From NCBI GenBank assembly GCA_910584985.1, contig CAJUDJ010000018.1, positions 1 to 32,173 on the forward strand: 32,173 nt of DNA, given 5' to 3'. The stretch comes from an uncultured Eubacterium sp. (GTDB taxonomy: Bacteria > Bacillota > Clostridia > Oscillospirales > Acutalibacteraceae). This document shows, piece after piece, positions 1-6,693 of the stretch. The notes under the pieces were generated by a model, which was not told the DNA's origin, did not search any database, and saw only the letters and a list, made by a program, of their open reading frames with translations. Each line of letters begins with the position of its first letter. The first letter of the stretch is position 1. The translations under genes and the position numbers were made by a program.

Positions 1-470
1 GCTTTAAGCAAGGCATATCCACTGCCGTCTGAGCCGAGATTAGCCTGTGCCCTTCCGCCTGCGGCAGCAATGATGCTGTCAGCTCTGAAATTCCCTTTTT
101 CCGAATGAACGGTTAAGTCTTTGTCAATTTTTGTAACTCTGCAGTCTGTTATGATTTCCACATCAAGCCTACGGCAGGCTTCGAGCAGCATATCCAGCAC
201 CGTCTGCGCTTTTAAGGAATAGGGATATATGCGACCCTGTTCCTCCTCGCACAAAACCAGCCCGATACTGCTGAAAAAATCTTTAACTGCATTGTATCCG
301 TCTGCATATTTATTTGTAATATTGCACCTGCCGTTGCCGGTGGCAAGAATTTTTCTGCCGGGCGAGGACAAACGCTCCAAAAGGATTACCTTTTCACCGG
401 GCAGTTGCTGTTTCAGGCGTATTGCTGCGGCAAGTCCGCAGGCACCTGCGCCTATGATAATTGTGGTCAT
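1..470 (-). CDS. HI0933/BaiN-family NAD(P)/FAD-dependent oxidoreductase, N-terminal part
   Basis: The minus-strand reading frame starts at the ATG at 470 and runs off the left edge, so about 156 N-terminal residues are visible. It opens with MTTIIIGAGACGLAAAIRL, a GxGxxG dinucleotide-binding fold for FAD, followed by the SPGRKILATGNGRCNITN block that is diagnostic of the HI0933 (YhiN/BaiN-like) flavoprotein family. Further on, AAAGGRAQANLGSDGSGY is the conserved region that continues the FAD domain. A GGAG ribosome site lies about eight bases upstream. Members are cytosolic flavoproteins, mostly of unknown substrate; some act as reductases in bile-acid metabolism, but nothing here supports that specific role. 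It is transcribed divergently from rpmG. Family assignment is firm, function is not. Confidence 0.9.
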   Translation of the reverse strand, partial: MTTIIIGAGACGLAAAIRLKQQLPGEKVILLERLSSPGRKILATGNGRCNITNKYADGYNAVKDFFSSIGLVLCEEEQGRIYPYSLKAQTVLDMLLEACRRLDVEIITDCRVTKIDKDLTVHSEKGNFRADSIIAAAGGRAQANLGSDGSGYALLK

Positions 471-507
471 ATCTGCTCCAAACACAATATATGTGGATTT
501 TTCTTAT

Positions 508-536
508 ATAATAATATAAAACCTAAATAAATGCAA
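508..536 (-). promoter_or_regulatory. sigma-A promoter for the flavoprotein gene
   Basis: On the minus strand TTGCAT (531-536) and TATTAT (508-513) are separated by 17 bases, about 40 bases upstream of the flavoprotein start codon. It lies back to back with the rpmG promoter. Confidence 0.55.
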
Positions 537-554
537 ATTTTTTTATGAATTTCC

Positions 555-583
555 TTGACTTGGCTGTTCGGTTGTGCTATATT
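555..583 (+). promoter_or_regulatory. sigma-A promoter for rpmG-secE-nusG
   Basis: TTGACT (555-560) and TATATT (578-583) with exact 17-base spacing precede rpmG. About 90 bases of leader follow; it contains a weak AAAAGGG...CCCTTTT inverted repeat near 596-624 that might form a small hairpin, though with only three G:C pairs I do not call it a terminator. Confidence 0.7.
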
Positions 584-678
584 ATGAATACCTCGAAAAG
601 GGGTTAATTTTTTTGCCCTTTTTTTGTGCATTATTGCCTGAGGGAGATTACAAATCGAAGATAAATGGAGGTGCCAAA

Positions 679-828
679 ATGAGAGTTAAAGTTACTTTAG
701 CTTGCACTGAATGCAAACAGCGAAATTACAACACAATGAAAAACAAAAAGAACACGCCAGACAGACTTGAAATGAACAAGTACTGCCCGTTCTGTAAAAA
801 GCATACTCTTCACAGAGAAACGAAGTAA
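679..828 (+). CDS. rpmG: 50S ribosomal protein L33
   Basis: This encodes a 49-residue protein, the normal length for L33, a small protein of the large ribosomal subunit near the E site. It is the zinc-ribbon form: two CxxC pairs are present (C9/C12 and C36/C39). The frame is open further upstream, but the ATG at 679 has a GGAGGTG ribosome site six bases before it and yields the conserved start MRVKVTLACTEC. It is the first gene of the rpmG-secE-nusG unit, with secE starting 12 bases after its stop, an arrangement common in Bacillota. Confidence 0.96.
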   Translation: MRVKVTLACTECKQRNYNTMKNKKNTPDRLEMNKYCPFCKKHTLHRETK

Positions 829-840
829 CGGAGGATAGCT

Positions 841-1248
841 ATGGCTAAAGACAATAAAGCTGAAAAGGAAACAAAAGCTTCAAAGGCTGAAAAGGCTTCC
901 AAAAAAGCTGATAAGAAAAAGAAAAAGAATAATCCGTTCAAATCCGTTGCCGCTTTCTTCAAAAGCACGAATGCAGAGCGTAAAAAGGTTGTTTGGCCAA
1001 GTGCGAAAGACACAATCAAAAACGCTGCAATCGTTCTTGCAGTTACGCTTGTTGTGGGCGTTGCAATCTATGGCATAGATTCACTTCTTACTCTTGGAAT
1101 GAAGCAGGTTAAAAGCCTTGCAGACAACACAACTGTAAGTGCTGAAGCAGACGATTCGTCCAATCCGGATGCAGATATTGTTGAGGATGATGCCGAGAGC
1201 ACAACAGCTGCTGAAGATACAACTGCTGAAAGTACATCTGCCGAGTAA
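841..1248 (+). CDS. secE: Preprotein translocase subunit SecE with long tails
   Basis: SecE clamps SecY in the SecYEG translocon. The family core is visible: an amphipathic segment around residues 34-60 with ERKKVVWPS (46-54), then one transmembrane helix at about 61-79. At 135 residues it is roughly twice the usual length of a Gram-positive SecE. The extra sequence is a Lys/Ala-rich N-terminus (residues 1-31, including a KKKKK run) and an acidic Ser/Thr/Ala/Glu tail (about 96-135). GGAGG at 832-836 supports the start. It sits between rpmG and nusG, its normal place. Identity is firm; the role of the tails is unknown. Confidence 0.93.
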   Translation: MAKDNKAEKETKASKAEKASKKADKKKKKNNPFKSVAAFFKSTNAERKKVVWPSAKDTIKNAAIVLAVTLVVGVAIYGIDSLLTLGMKQVKSLADNTTVSAEADDSSNPDADIVEDDAESTTAAEDTTAESTSAE

Positions 1249-1281
1249 GCTGAATTTTAATTACGGAGGCTCTTTATCCAT

Positions 1282-1806
1282 ATGGAAGAAGCAAAATGGT
1301 ATGTTGCGCACACTTTTTCAGGATATGAAAACAAGGTGGCAAGCAATATTCAGACTGTTGTTGAAAACCGCAATCTTCACGATTTAATTCAGGAAGTTTC
1401 GGTTCCCACGGAAACAGTTGTTGAAATTAAAGAGGACGGAAGCAGGAAAGAAGTGGAAAGAAAAATCTTTCCGGGATATGTTCTTGTTAAAATGGTTATG
1501 AATGACGACACCTGGTATGTTGTTCGTAACATCCGCGGCTGCACGGGCTTTGTCGGCCCCGAAAGCAAGCCTGTTCCGCTTACGGAAGAGGAAGTTAAGA
1601 AGCTTGGCGTTGAAAAAATAAGCGTTGAGGTTGCTTACGCAGAGGGCGATCTGGTTAATGTTATTGACGGTCCGCTTGAAGGCTTTTCGGGAACGGTTGA
1701 TTCCGTTGATGTCAGCAAAAACAGCGTTCAGGTTACGATTTCCATGTTCGGCCGTGAAACAGCTGTTGAATTTGAACTTGATCAGTTAGAGAAAATCAAG
1801 GATTAA
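1282..1806 (+). CDS. nusG: Transcription termination/antitermination factor NusG
   Basis: A 174-residue protein of standard NusG length. The N-terminal NGN domain begins KWYVAHTFSGYENKVASNI and includes the VERKIFPGYVLVKM strand region; the C-terminal KOW motif is seen in GDLVNVIDGPLEGFSGTV (about residues 122-139). NusG binds the clamp of RNA polymerase and modulates pausing and coupling to ribosomes. The GGAGG at 1265-1269 lies 12 bases before the ATG, slightly long spacing, but no better start exists. It follows secE by 33 bases and precedes the rplK leader. Confidence 0.97.
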   Translation: MEEAKWYVAHTFSGYENKVASNIQTVVENRNLHDLIQEVSVPTETVVEIKEDGSRKEVERKIFPGYVLVKMVMNDDTWYVVRNIRGCTGFVGPESKPVPLTEEEVKKLGVEKISVEVAYAEGDLVNVIDGPLEGFSGTVDSVDVSKNSVQVTISMFGRETAVEFELDQLEKIKD

Positions 1807-1854
1807 TTATTAAGGTAATATGCAGTATATCTGCTTGTTATTCATCGTTCTGCG

Positions 1855-1890
1855 GTGAGTGGGAGGGGAATTGCTTCCCCGCCAAACCAC
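1855..1890 (+). promoter_or_regulatory. Putative L1-binding leader hairpin before rplK
   Basis: Between nusG and rplK the RNA can form a lower stem GTGG (1859-1862) with CCAC (1887-1890), an asymmetric internal loop (GAG-type on the 5' side, GCCAAA on the 3' side), and an upper stem GGGGAA (1865-1870) with TTCCCC (1875-1880). This arrangement mimics the L1-binding site of 23S rRNA and matches the known L1 leaders of rplK-rplA operons found across many bacterial phyla. L1 binding would repress translation of rplK and rplA. Assignment is by eye. Confidence 0.6.
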
Positions 1891-1911
1891 ATTATTTAGG
1901 AGGAAATTATT

Positions 1912-2337
1912 ATGGCTCAGAAGGTAGTAGGTTTAATTAAACTTCAGATCCCTGCAGGCAAAGCAACTCCGGCACCACCGGTAGGTCCTGCACTTGGTCA
2001 GCATGGTGTAAACATCATGGCTTTCACAAAAGAATTCAATGAAAGAACAAAGAATGATGTTGGTCTTGTAATCCCTGTTGTTATCACAGTTTTTGAAGAC
2101 CGTTCATTCACATTCATCACAAAAACACCACCGGCAGCAGTTCTGATCAAGAAGGCTTGCGGCATAGACAAGGCTTCAGGCGTTCCGAACAAGAATAAGG
2201 TTGCAACAATCACAAAGGCTCAGGTTCAGCAGATTGCAGAAACAAAACTGCCGGATCTCAACGCAGCTAATCTTGAAGCAGCAATGAGCATGATTGCAGG
2301 CACCGCTCGCAGCATGGGTGTAGTAGTAGAAGACTAA
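1912..2337 (+). CDS. rplK: 50S ribosomal protein L11
   Basis: A 141-residue protein of exact family length. It begins with the conserved segment KLQIPAGKATPAPPVGPALG, including the proline-rich turn, followed by GVNIMAFTKEFN. The C-terminal RNA-binding domain includes GIDKASGVPNKNKVATIT and ends with the GTARSMG helix. L11 binds the GTPase-associated centre of 23S rRNA. TAGGAGG lies just before the ATG. It follows the L1-type leader and is cotranscribed with rplA. Confidence 0.98.
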   Translation: MAQKVVGLIKLQIPAGKATPAPPVGPALGQHGVNIMAFTKEFNERTKNDVGLVIPVVITVFEDRSFTFITKTPPAAVLIKKACGIDKASGVPNKNKVATITKAQVQQIAETKLPDLNAANLEAAMSMIAGTARSMGVVVED

Positions 2338-2343
2338 TTCCCC

Positions 2344-2371
2344 GTGTGGGAGGAAAAATCCGATTAACCAC
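2344..2371 (+). promoter_or_regulatory. Second L1-like motif between rplK and rplA
   Basis: The short spacer repeats the same design as the rplK leader: GTGG (2346-2349) pairs with CCAC (2368-2371), a GGA (2352-2354) can pair with TCC (2359-2361) over an AAAA loop, and the 3' internal loop reads GATTAA. It ends one base before the rplA ribosome site GGAGG (2373-2377), so a protein bound here could block rplA initiation directly. The upper stem is short; this is an inference from pattern similarity. Confidence 0.45.
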
Positions 2372-2386
2372 TGGAGGTAATTTATT

Positions 2387-3097
2387 ATGAAACACGGAAA
2401 GAAATATACAGACGGTGCTAAGCTTGTAGACCGTTCCAATTTATATGACAGTGCAGAAGCTCTTGATCTTGCAATCAAAACAGCAACTGCAAAGTTTGAT
2501 GAAACAATCGAAGTTCATGTTCGTTTGGGTGTAGACTCACGCCATGCTGACCAGCAGGTTCGCGGCGCAGTAGTGCTTCCGAACGGTACAGGTAAGGATG
2601 TAAGAGTTGCAGTATTCGCAAAGGGCGATCTTGCAAAGGCCGCTGAAGAAGCAGGCGCAGATGTTGTTGGTGATGCTGATCTTGTTACAAAAATTCAGGG
2701 CGGCTGGATGGATTTTGATGTTGCCATTGCAAGCCCGGATATGATGGGATTTGTAGGCCGTTTAGGTAAGGTGCTCGGTCCGCGCGGTCTTATGCCGTCT
2801 CCTAAAGCAGGCACGGTAACAATGGATGTTGCCAAGGCTGTTACAGAAGCTAAGGCAGGTAAGATTGAATACCGTCTTGATAAATCCAATATTATTCACT
2901 GCCCCATCGGCAAGGCTTCTTTCGGCACAGAAAAGCTGCTTGAAAACTTCAATGCACTTTTGGATGCTGTTATCAAGGCTAAGCCGGCAGCAGCAAAAGG
3001 TCAGTATATCAAATCCTGCGCTGTTGCTTCCACAATGGGCCCGGGTGTTCGCATCAATCCTAATAAGGTTGGTACGGGTGTAGCAGCTGCTGAATAA
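2387..3097 (+). CDS. rplA: 50S ribosomal protein L1
   Basis: A 236-residue protein, normal for bacterial L1. Conserved segments are visible: VHVRLGVDSRHADQQVRGAV early in domain I, the domain II hinge with GRLGKVLGPRGLMPSPKAGT (the L1 signature), and GKIEYRLDKSNIIHCPIGK near the end. L1 forms the mobile stalk near the E site and represses its own operon by binding mRNA, which fits the two L1-like RNA motifs upstream. GGAGG precedes the ATG. A fresh promoter for rplJ-rplL follows. Confidence 0.98.
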   Translation: MKHGKKYTDGAKLVDRSNLYDSAEALDLAIKTATAKFDETIEVHVRLGVDSRHADQQVRGAVVLPNGTGKDVRVAVFAKGDLAKAAEEAGADVVGDADLVTKIQGGWMDFDVAIASPDMMGFVGRLGKVLGPRGLMPSPKAGTVTMDVAKAVTEAKAGKIEYRLDKSNIIHCPIGKASFGTEKLLENFNALLDAVIKAKPAAAKGQYIKSCAVASTMGPGVRINPNKVGTGVAAAE

Positions 3098-3110
3098 TTT
3101 AATTTTGGTA

Positions 3111-3140
3111 TTGACAGGGCTTCCTGCTCTGTGTTACAAT
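3111..3140 (+). promoter_or_regulatory. sigma-A promoter for rplJ-rplL
   Basis: TTGACA (3111-3116) and TACAAT (3135-3140) with 18-base spacing, 13 bases after the rplA stop. It starts the L10 leader transcript. Confidence 0.75.
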
Positions 3141-3146
3141 ACATTC

Positions 3147-3216
3147 GCTGTTCAACCAAAGACAGCAGGTACCTTTTTGGGTGTAAGTTTACCGCCTGCC
3201 GAGGAATGAGCATTCC
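3147..3216 (+). ncRNA. Ribosomal protein L10 leader
   Basis: The leader contains the conserved TTCAACCAAAGACAGCAGGT (3151-3170) and the matching GCCTGCCGAGG (3194-3204). GCAGG (3165-3169) pairs with CCTGC (3195-3199) to form the L10-binding stem known from Bacillota rplJ operons. GAGGAATG (3201-3208), at its 3' edge, is perfectly complementary to CATTCCTC (3256-3263) in the 5' arm of the downstream terminator, so it can act as an antiterminator. Binding of the L10(L7/L12) complex would cover this segment and favour termination, giving autoregulation. Confidence 0.88.
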
Positions 3217-3252
3217 GATAATATATAGTATTATGTATTTATTTGAAATGTT

Positions 3253-3282
3253 GTGCATTCCTCTTTAGGAATGCACTTTTTT
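3253..3282 (+). terminator. Attenuator terminator of the L10 leader
   Basis: A nine-pair stem (3253-3261 with 3268-3276), six-base loop and six Ts (3277-3282) lie 62 bases before the rplJ start. Being inside the leader, it is an attenuator rather than an operon end. Confidence 0.85.
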
Positions 3283-3344
3283 GTTATTTGGAAACAGCCA
3301 TAAAGTCCGTTGCTTTAACGGCAAATAATTATGGAGGTATAATA

Positions 3345-3902
3345 ATGCCAAGCACAGTAATTCTTGAAAAGAAACAAGCACAGGTTGCTGCTCTTGCTGA
3401 AAGAATTAAGGGTTCTATTGCAGGTGTTATCGTTGATTACAAGGGTATCAATGTAGAAGACGATACAAAGCTTCGCAGAGAGCTTCGTGAAGCAGGAATT
3501 GAGTACACGGTTGTAAAGAATACGCTTCTGAAAAGAGCTGCCGAAAGTGCAGGTCTTGACGGTCTTGATCCGGTTCTTGAAGGCACAACAGCAATCGCAA
3601 CAAGCGTGGATGACTATGTGGCATCCGCACGCATTCTTCAGAAATATGCTGATGGTCATGATAACTTCAGCCTCAAGTCAGGCTATCTTGACGGCGAAGT
3701 TATTGATATGGTAAAGCTTCAGGCACTTGCCAAGCTTCCGTCAAGAGAAGTTCTTCTTGCAACAGTCTGCAGCGTATTCAATGCACCGATTGCAGCATTT
3801 GCAAGAGGTGTTCAGGCCATTGTTGACAAGGGCGGCGTAGAAGCATGCGAAAAGGCAGAAGCTCCTGCAGAGGAAGCACCTGCTGAAGAAACAGCTGAAT
3901 AA
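3345..3902 (+). CDS. rplJ: 50S ribosomal protein L10
   Basis: The chosen start is the ATG at 3345, preceded by GGAGG at 3333-3337 and giving MPSTVILEKKQAQVAALAER; a longer frame opens upstream but runs back through the attenuator hairpin. The product is 185 residues. Conserved L10 features are GVIVDYKGINVEDDTKLRRE and YTVVKNTLLKRA in the rRNA-binding domain, then a C-terminal helix that recruits L7/L12 dimers. The end is an Ala/Glu/Pro-rich tail (AEAPAEEAPAEETAE), common in Clostridia. It is followed by rplL. Confidence 0.97.
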   Translation: MPSTVILEKKQAQVAALAERIKGSIAGVIVDYKGINVEDDTKLRRELREAGIEYTVVKNTLLKRAAESAGLDGLDPVLEGTTAIATSVDDYVASARILQKYADGHDNFSLKSGYLDGEVIDMVKLQALAKLPSREVLLATVCSVFNAPIAAFARGVQAIVDKGGVEACEKAEAPAEEAPAEETAE

Positions 3903-3947
3903 TCAGCAAAATTAAATTAAAAAATACTTTATTTGGAGGAAATAAAA

Positions 3948-4325
3948 ATGGCATCAGAGAATGTAACAAAAATTGTTGAAGAGCTTAAAACTCTCACAGT
4001 TCTTGAGCTTTCAGAGCTCGTATCAGCAGTAGAAGAAGAATTCGGCGTAAGTGCTGCAGCAGCAGTTGCAGTAGCAGCTCCGGCAGACGGCGGCGCAGCA
4101 GCTGCAGAAGAGAAGACTGAATTTGATGTTGTACTTACAGATGTAGGCGGCAACAAGATTCAGGTTATCAAGGCTGTTCGTGAAGCAACAGGTCTTGGCC
4201 TTAAAGAGGCTAAGGAAATTGTTGACGGTGCACCTTCAACAATCAAAGAAGCTATGCCGACAGCAGACGCTGAAGCTCTTAAGGCTAAGCTTGCTGAAGC
4301 AGGCGCAACTGTTGAACTTAAGTAA
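3948..4325 (+). CDS. rplL: 50S ribosomal protein L7/L12
   Basis: The ATG at 3948 has GGAGGA at 3935-3940; an ATG 15 bases upstream lies inside the ribosome-site region and is rejected. The 125-residue product has the N-terminal dimerisation helices (EELKTLTVLELSELVSAVEE), an alanine-rich hinge (about residues 40-55), and the C-terminal domain with KTEFDVVLTDVGGNKIQVIK and GLGLKEAKEIVDGAPSTIKE that contacts translational GTPases. It closes the ribosomal-protein unit before a strong terminator. Confidence 0.98.
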   Translation: MASENVTKIVEELKTLTVLELSELVSAVEEEFGVSAAAAVAVAAPADGGAAAAEEKTEFDVVLTDVGGNKIQVIKAVREATGLGLKEAKEIVDGAPSTIKEAMPTADAEALKAKLAEAGATVELK

Positions 4326-4345
4326 TTTAAGTTATTTGCCAAATG

Positions 4346-4380
4346 AAATGCGATGTGATTTTACTCACATCGCATTTTTT
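4346..4380 (+). terminator. Terminator after rplL (possibly bidirectional)
   Basis: A 13-pair stem (4346-4358 with 4365-4377), loop TTTTAC and a T run to 4380. It also lies just past the end of the opposing small-membrane-protein gene, though the minus-strand T run is weak. The core GCGATGTGA...TCACATCGC recurs at 7984-8006. Confidence 0.88.
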
Positions 4381-4413
4381 ATGTTTTTAAACCGTTTCAG
4401 CTAAAACTGTATA

Positions 4414-4570
4414 TTATGTAAGATATATTAAAACTATAATTACCAGAAGCAGAAAAATAATCCATCCGCCAATGCGGCAAAGCCTTCTTTGCAGTGTAAT
4501 ACTTTCTTCCAAAAGTTCGTTATCGGTTTCTTTTTTTTTCGGTTACTTCTAATTCATTGTTGTTGTTCAT
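4414..4570 (-). pseudogene. Small single-helix membrane protein, frameshifted in an A9 run
   Basis: The minus-strand ATG at 4570 has an ideal AGGAGG (4577-4582) six bases away. It reads MNNNNELEVTEK and then hits a run of nine A (4531-4539 in plus coordinates); as written the frame stops after 16 codons. Removing one A restores a 51-residue protein with an acidic N-terminus (ETDNELLEES), then a hydrophobic helix with the segment GGWIIFLLLVIIVLIYL, ending at TAA 4414-4416. The intact ribosome site and coherent restored protein argue this is a genuine gene with either a sequencing slip, a phase-variable tract, or recent decay. It is the last gene of the minus-strand operon. Function unknown. 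Confidence 0.7.
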
Positions 4571-4597
4571 TATCTGCCTCCTGAGCCGTTAAATGAA

Positions 4598-4873
4598 TTA
4601 ATCCTTTTTGTTTTTGCAGTCTTCTGATTCCTTTATTCCAAAATAATCGTTCATTTCTTCCGTATTCATAAAATCAGAATTATTCGTTTTATCCTTTACA
4701 AATAATCCGGCAACACATAATACCAATCCTATAAGAGGAGAGTACGCCCCAAATGCTGCGATTATTCCTTCAATTATGCTTTGATCAATATCCATAAATC
4801 TTTCTGCATATGGGAAAAAGGCAATAAGAGCAATTCCTAATAATAAAAGCTTTATTCCAAAATTTTTTTTCAT
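4598..4873 (-). CDS. Small membrane protein of unknown function
   Basis: I choose the ATG at 4873 because AAAGG lies nine bases before it; an ATG at 4882 sits directly against that site. The 91-residue product has two hydrophobic segments (FGIKLLLLGIALIAFFPYA and YSPLIGLVLCVAGLFV) separated by an acidic loop, then a hydrophilic tail that ends in KNKKD. I recognise no family. It lies in the minus-strand operon between a membrane-anchored protein and a frameshifted single-helix protein, which suggests a membrane-associated complex, but that is inference. Confidence 0.7.
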   Translation of the reverse strand: MKKNFGIKLLLLGIALIAFFPYAERFMDIDQSIIEGIIAAFGAYSPLIGLVLCVAGLFVKDKTNNSDFMNTEEMNDYFGIKESEDCKNKKD

Positions 4874-4952
4874 ATTTTTCATCCTTTAAGTATGAAATGT
4901 TTATAGATTAGCAAAAACAGGTTGCATTGTATCGGTTAATCAAAAAATAACA

Positions 4953-5558
4953 TTATTTTAAATTTTCCGAGGATACAATGCTTCCTTCTTCTCTTTGTTC
5001 GCCATATAAAACGGTGTTGTTTTTATCCAGAAAATCTATTTTTGACACTCTGTTTTCTTCCGGATTGTATGGAATAAATATAATGTTATTCTCACATTCG
5101 GCTTCTTTTTCTGTTGTCTTACCATTTTTATCAAGCAGTTCATATCTTATTTTAGAAATATTTGAATGATTATTCCAATGATAAATAAGCAGATTATCAT
5201 TATCATTTAATTTGAATGATAATGAAGATACAGTATTTTCAGTGTCTGTATTCTCGAATTTCACCTTATATCGTTCTGTTTGCTTTATATTATGATAATA
5301 CATTTTTTGAAGTACAAATAAAGCATTTTTATTTTCATCATTATTCAATAAATAAAAAACATAACCGTTTTCATTTTTAAAAGGAATTTCTTCAAAGCGT
5401 CCTTCTTCAGCTTCGCTCATTGTTATGCAAACATTTTGTATTCTCTCTTTAGGAAAGGTTTCTAATTTAAAGAATTTATATGCATCAAAAACTGTTAGTG
5501 AAATAAGTATTACAAAACTAATAATTAAGCAAGATAAAATTATGACTTTCTTCTTCAT
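4953..5558 (-). CDS. Membrane-anchored extracellular protein of unknown function
   Basis: A 201-residue protein beginning MKKKVIILSCLIISFVILIS, an uncleaved signal-anchor of about 20 residues, followed by a hydrophilic domain predicted to lie outside the membrane. The domain is rich in Asn, Glu and Lys and is likely beta-structured (FKLNDNDNLLIYHWNNHSN). AGGAG precedes the ATG. It begins 12 bases after the secreted protein at 5571-6542, so the two are almost surely cotranscribed. No family recognised. Confidence 0.8.
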   Translation of the reverse strand: MKKKVIILSCLIISFVILISLTVFDAYKFFKLETFPKERIQNVCITMSEAEEGRFEEIPFKNENGYVFYLLNNDENKNALFVLQKMYYHNIKQTERYKVKFENTDTENTVSSLSFKLNDNDNLLIYHWNNHSNISKIRYELLDKNGKTTEKEAECENNIIFIPYNPEENRVSKIDFLDKNNTVLYGEQREEGSIVSSENLK

Positions 5559-5570
5559 TTGTGGTGTCTC

Positions 5571-6542
5571 CTAAAAATTAAATGTTACATAGCTATACAA
5601 TTTCCAGCTTTTACTTTCTTTTTCAGGGGTAATTGATAGGGTTACTTCACTAGATGTACTTGCTCCAATTGATACTTTTACTGACATTGAAGTCCAAGTA
5701 TGAACATAATAGCTGTTAATTTTTCTTGTTGATGTGCTTGGCTTTCCCCAAGTTACAGTGTTTAACTTGACTGATTCAAGTTGATTTAAGCCTAAAGGAT
5801 CATCTTCAACAGAGTACTTTACAAAATTATCTCCTCCGTCTTCACGGTAGTACTCTTTTCCCAGTCTGCCATAATAGTTATCTGTTGTACCTATATAATA
5901 GTGATATAATGCAGCCAATGAATCTGAAGATATTTTCATTGTGTTTGGAACGGATTGAATAATAAAATCATCTCCACTTGCAGGATAATCGGAGCCACCC
6001 TTATATGATGATTCTGACCAATATCCTTTTGTTTGAGTTGTATATTTGTACTCCCCGGCACTGTTAGATGTAGTGGTTTTTGATATTGTTGTCTGCATTG
6101 TGAAATATCCCTTGGAAGAAGTATTTCCGCTTGTGCTGGGTGCAGCCGCATAGGTCGAGTTGTTTGTTTTAAGAACTCGATCATAATGATCTGTATTCCA
6201 TATTAAAGGGGCTATAGTATAACTGATTGCCATAATTGTATTGTCATTTTCAAGTTCTCTGATAAAATCTAATTCAGCGGATTTATTATTTTTAAAATAT
6301 TCTTTCAAAACACTTATGTCTTTTTCTGCTTTGCTTTTTTTCAGTGTATTTTCACTATTTTTAACGGAAAGTAAAAGTTTATTTGAATTTGAGATTGCAT
6401 AATCAATATCAGTAAAATTTATTTGATTATAATATTCAACATAAATATCTTCATTATTTGATGATTCAGCAAATGCTGTTAATGGTGTGCAAGATAAAAT
6501 AATTGCAATAATTATTGCTAATGCTTTAAAAAATTTTTTCAT
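5571..6542 (-). CDS. Secreted protein of unknown function
   Basis: A 323-residue protein with a clear signal peptide (MKKFFKALAIIIAI...PLTAFA, cleavage expected after residue 25). The mature part has a Lys/Glu-rich helical region (about 45-100), a short Ser/Thr/Gly-rich stretch, and a C-terminal Tyr/Ser/Thr-rich region that looks all-beta, ending KSWKLYSYVTFNF. There is no LPxTG motif or catalytic motif I can name. AAAGGAAA lies upstream. It is the first long gene of the minus-strand operon, driven by the promoter at 6655-6683, divergent from padR. It may be a surface or released factor; that is inference. Confidence 0.8.
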   Translation of the reverse strand: MKKFFKALAIIIAIILSCTPLTAFAESSNNEDIYVEYYNQINFTDIDYAISNSNKLLLSVKNSENTLKKSKAEKDISVLKEYFKNNKSAELDFIRELENDNTIMAISYTIAPLIWNTDHYDRVLKTNNSTYAAAPSTSGNTSSKGYFTMQTTISKTTTSNSAGEYKYTTQTKGYWSESSYKGGSDYPASGDDFIIQSVPNTMKISSDSLAALYHYYIGTTDNYYGRLGKEYYREDGGDNFVKYSVEDDPLGLNQLESVKLNTVTWGKPSTSTRKINSYYVHTWTSMSVKVSIGASTSSEVTLSITPEKESKSWKLYSYVTFNF

Positions 6543-6569
6543 AATATTTTCCTTTCTTAATTTAAAGTG

Positions 6570-6608
6570 TTAATATTCGTATAAATGAATTAAAGCAAAA
6601 TAAACCAT
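6570..6608 (-). CDS. Possible 12-residue leader peptide
   Basis: In the 5' leader of the minus-strand operon, GGAGGAGA lies eight bases before an ATG at 6608 that opens the 12-codon frame MVYFALIHLYEY, stopping at TAA 6570-6572, 27 bases before the secreted-protein gene. The ribosome site is stronger than that of the main gene. It may be a translated leader ORF or chance. Confidence 0.4.
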   Translation of the reverse strand: MVYFALIHLYEY

Positions 6609-6654
6609 CGGACTCTCCTCCAATTTGGAAAATTTGGTAAAATATCCCTATTCA

Positions 6655-6683
6655 ACAATAACACATAAATAATTAATTGTCAA
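6655..6683 (-). promoter_or_regulatory. sigma-A promoter of the minus-strand island operon
   Basis: On the minus strand TTGACA (6678-6683) and TATTGT (6655-6660) are 17 bases apart. The -35 box is ten bases from the large palindrome at 6694-6728. Confidence 0.7.
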
Positions 6684-6693
6684 CAATATATTT

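Noticed and set aside
229..519. Plus-strand 96-codon frame over the flavoprotein
   Set aside because: Antisense to conserved FAD-binding sequence; composition is Ser/Pro-rich shadow coding.
591..624. Terminator before rpmG
   Set aside because: The AAAAGGG/CCCTTTT repeat has three G:C pairs and a long T-rich loop, too weak to call.
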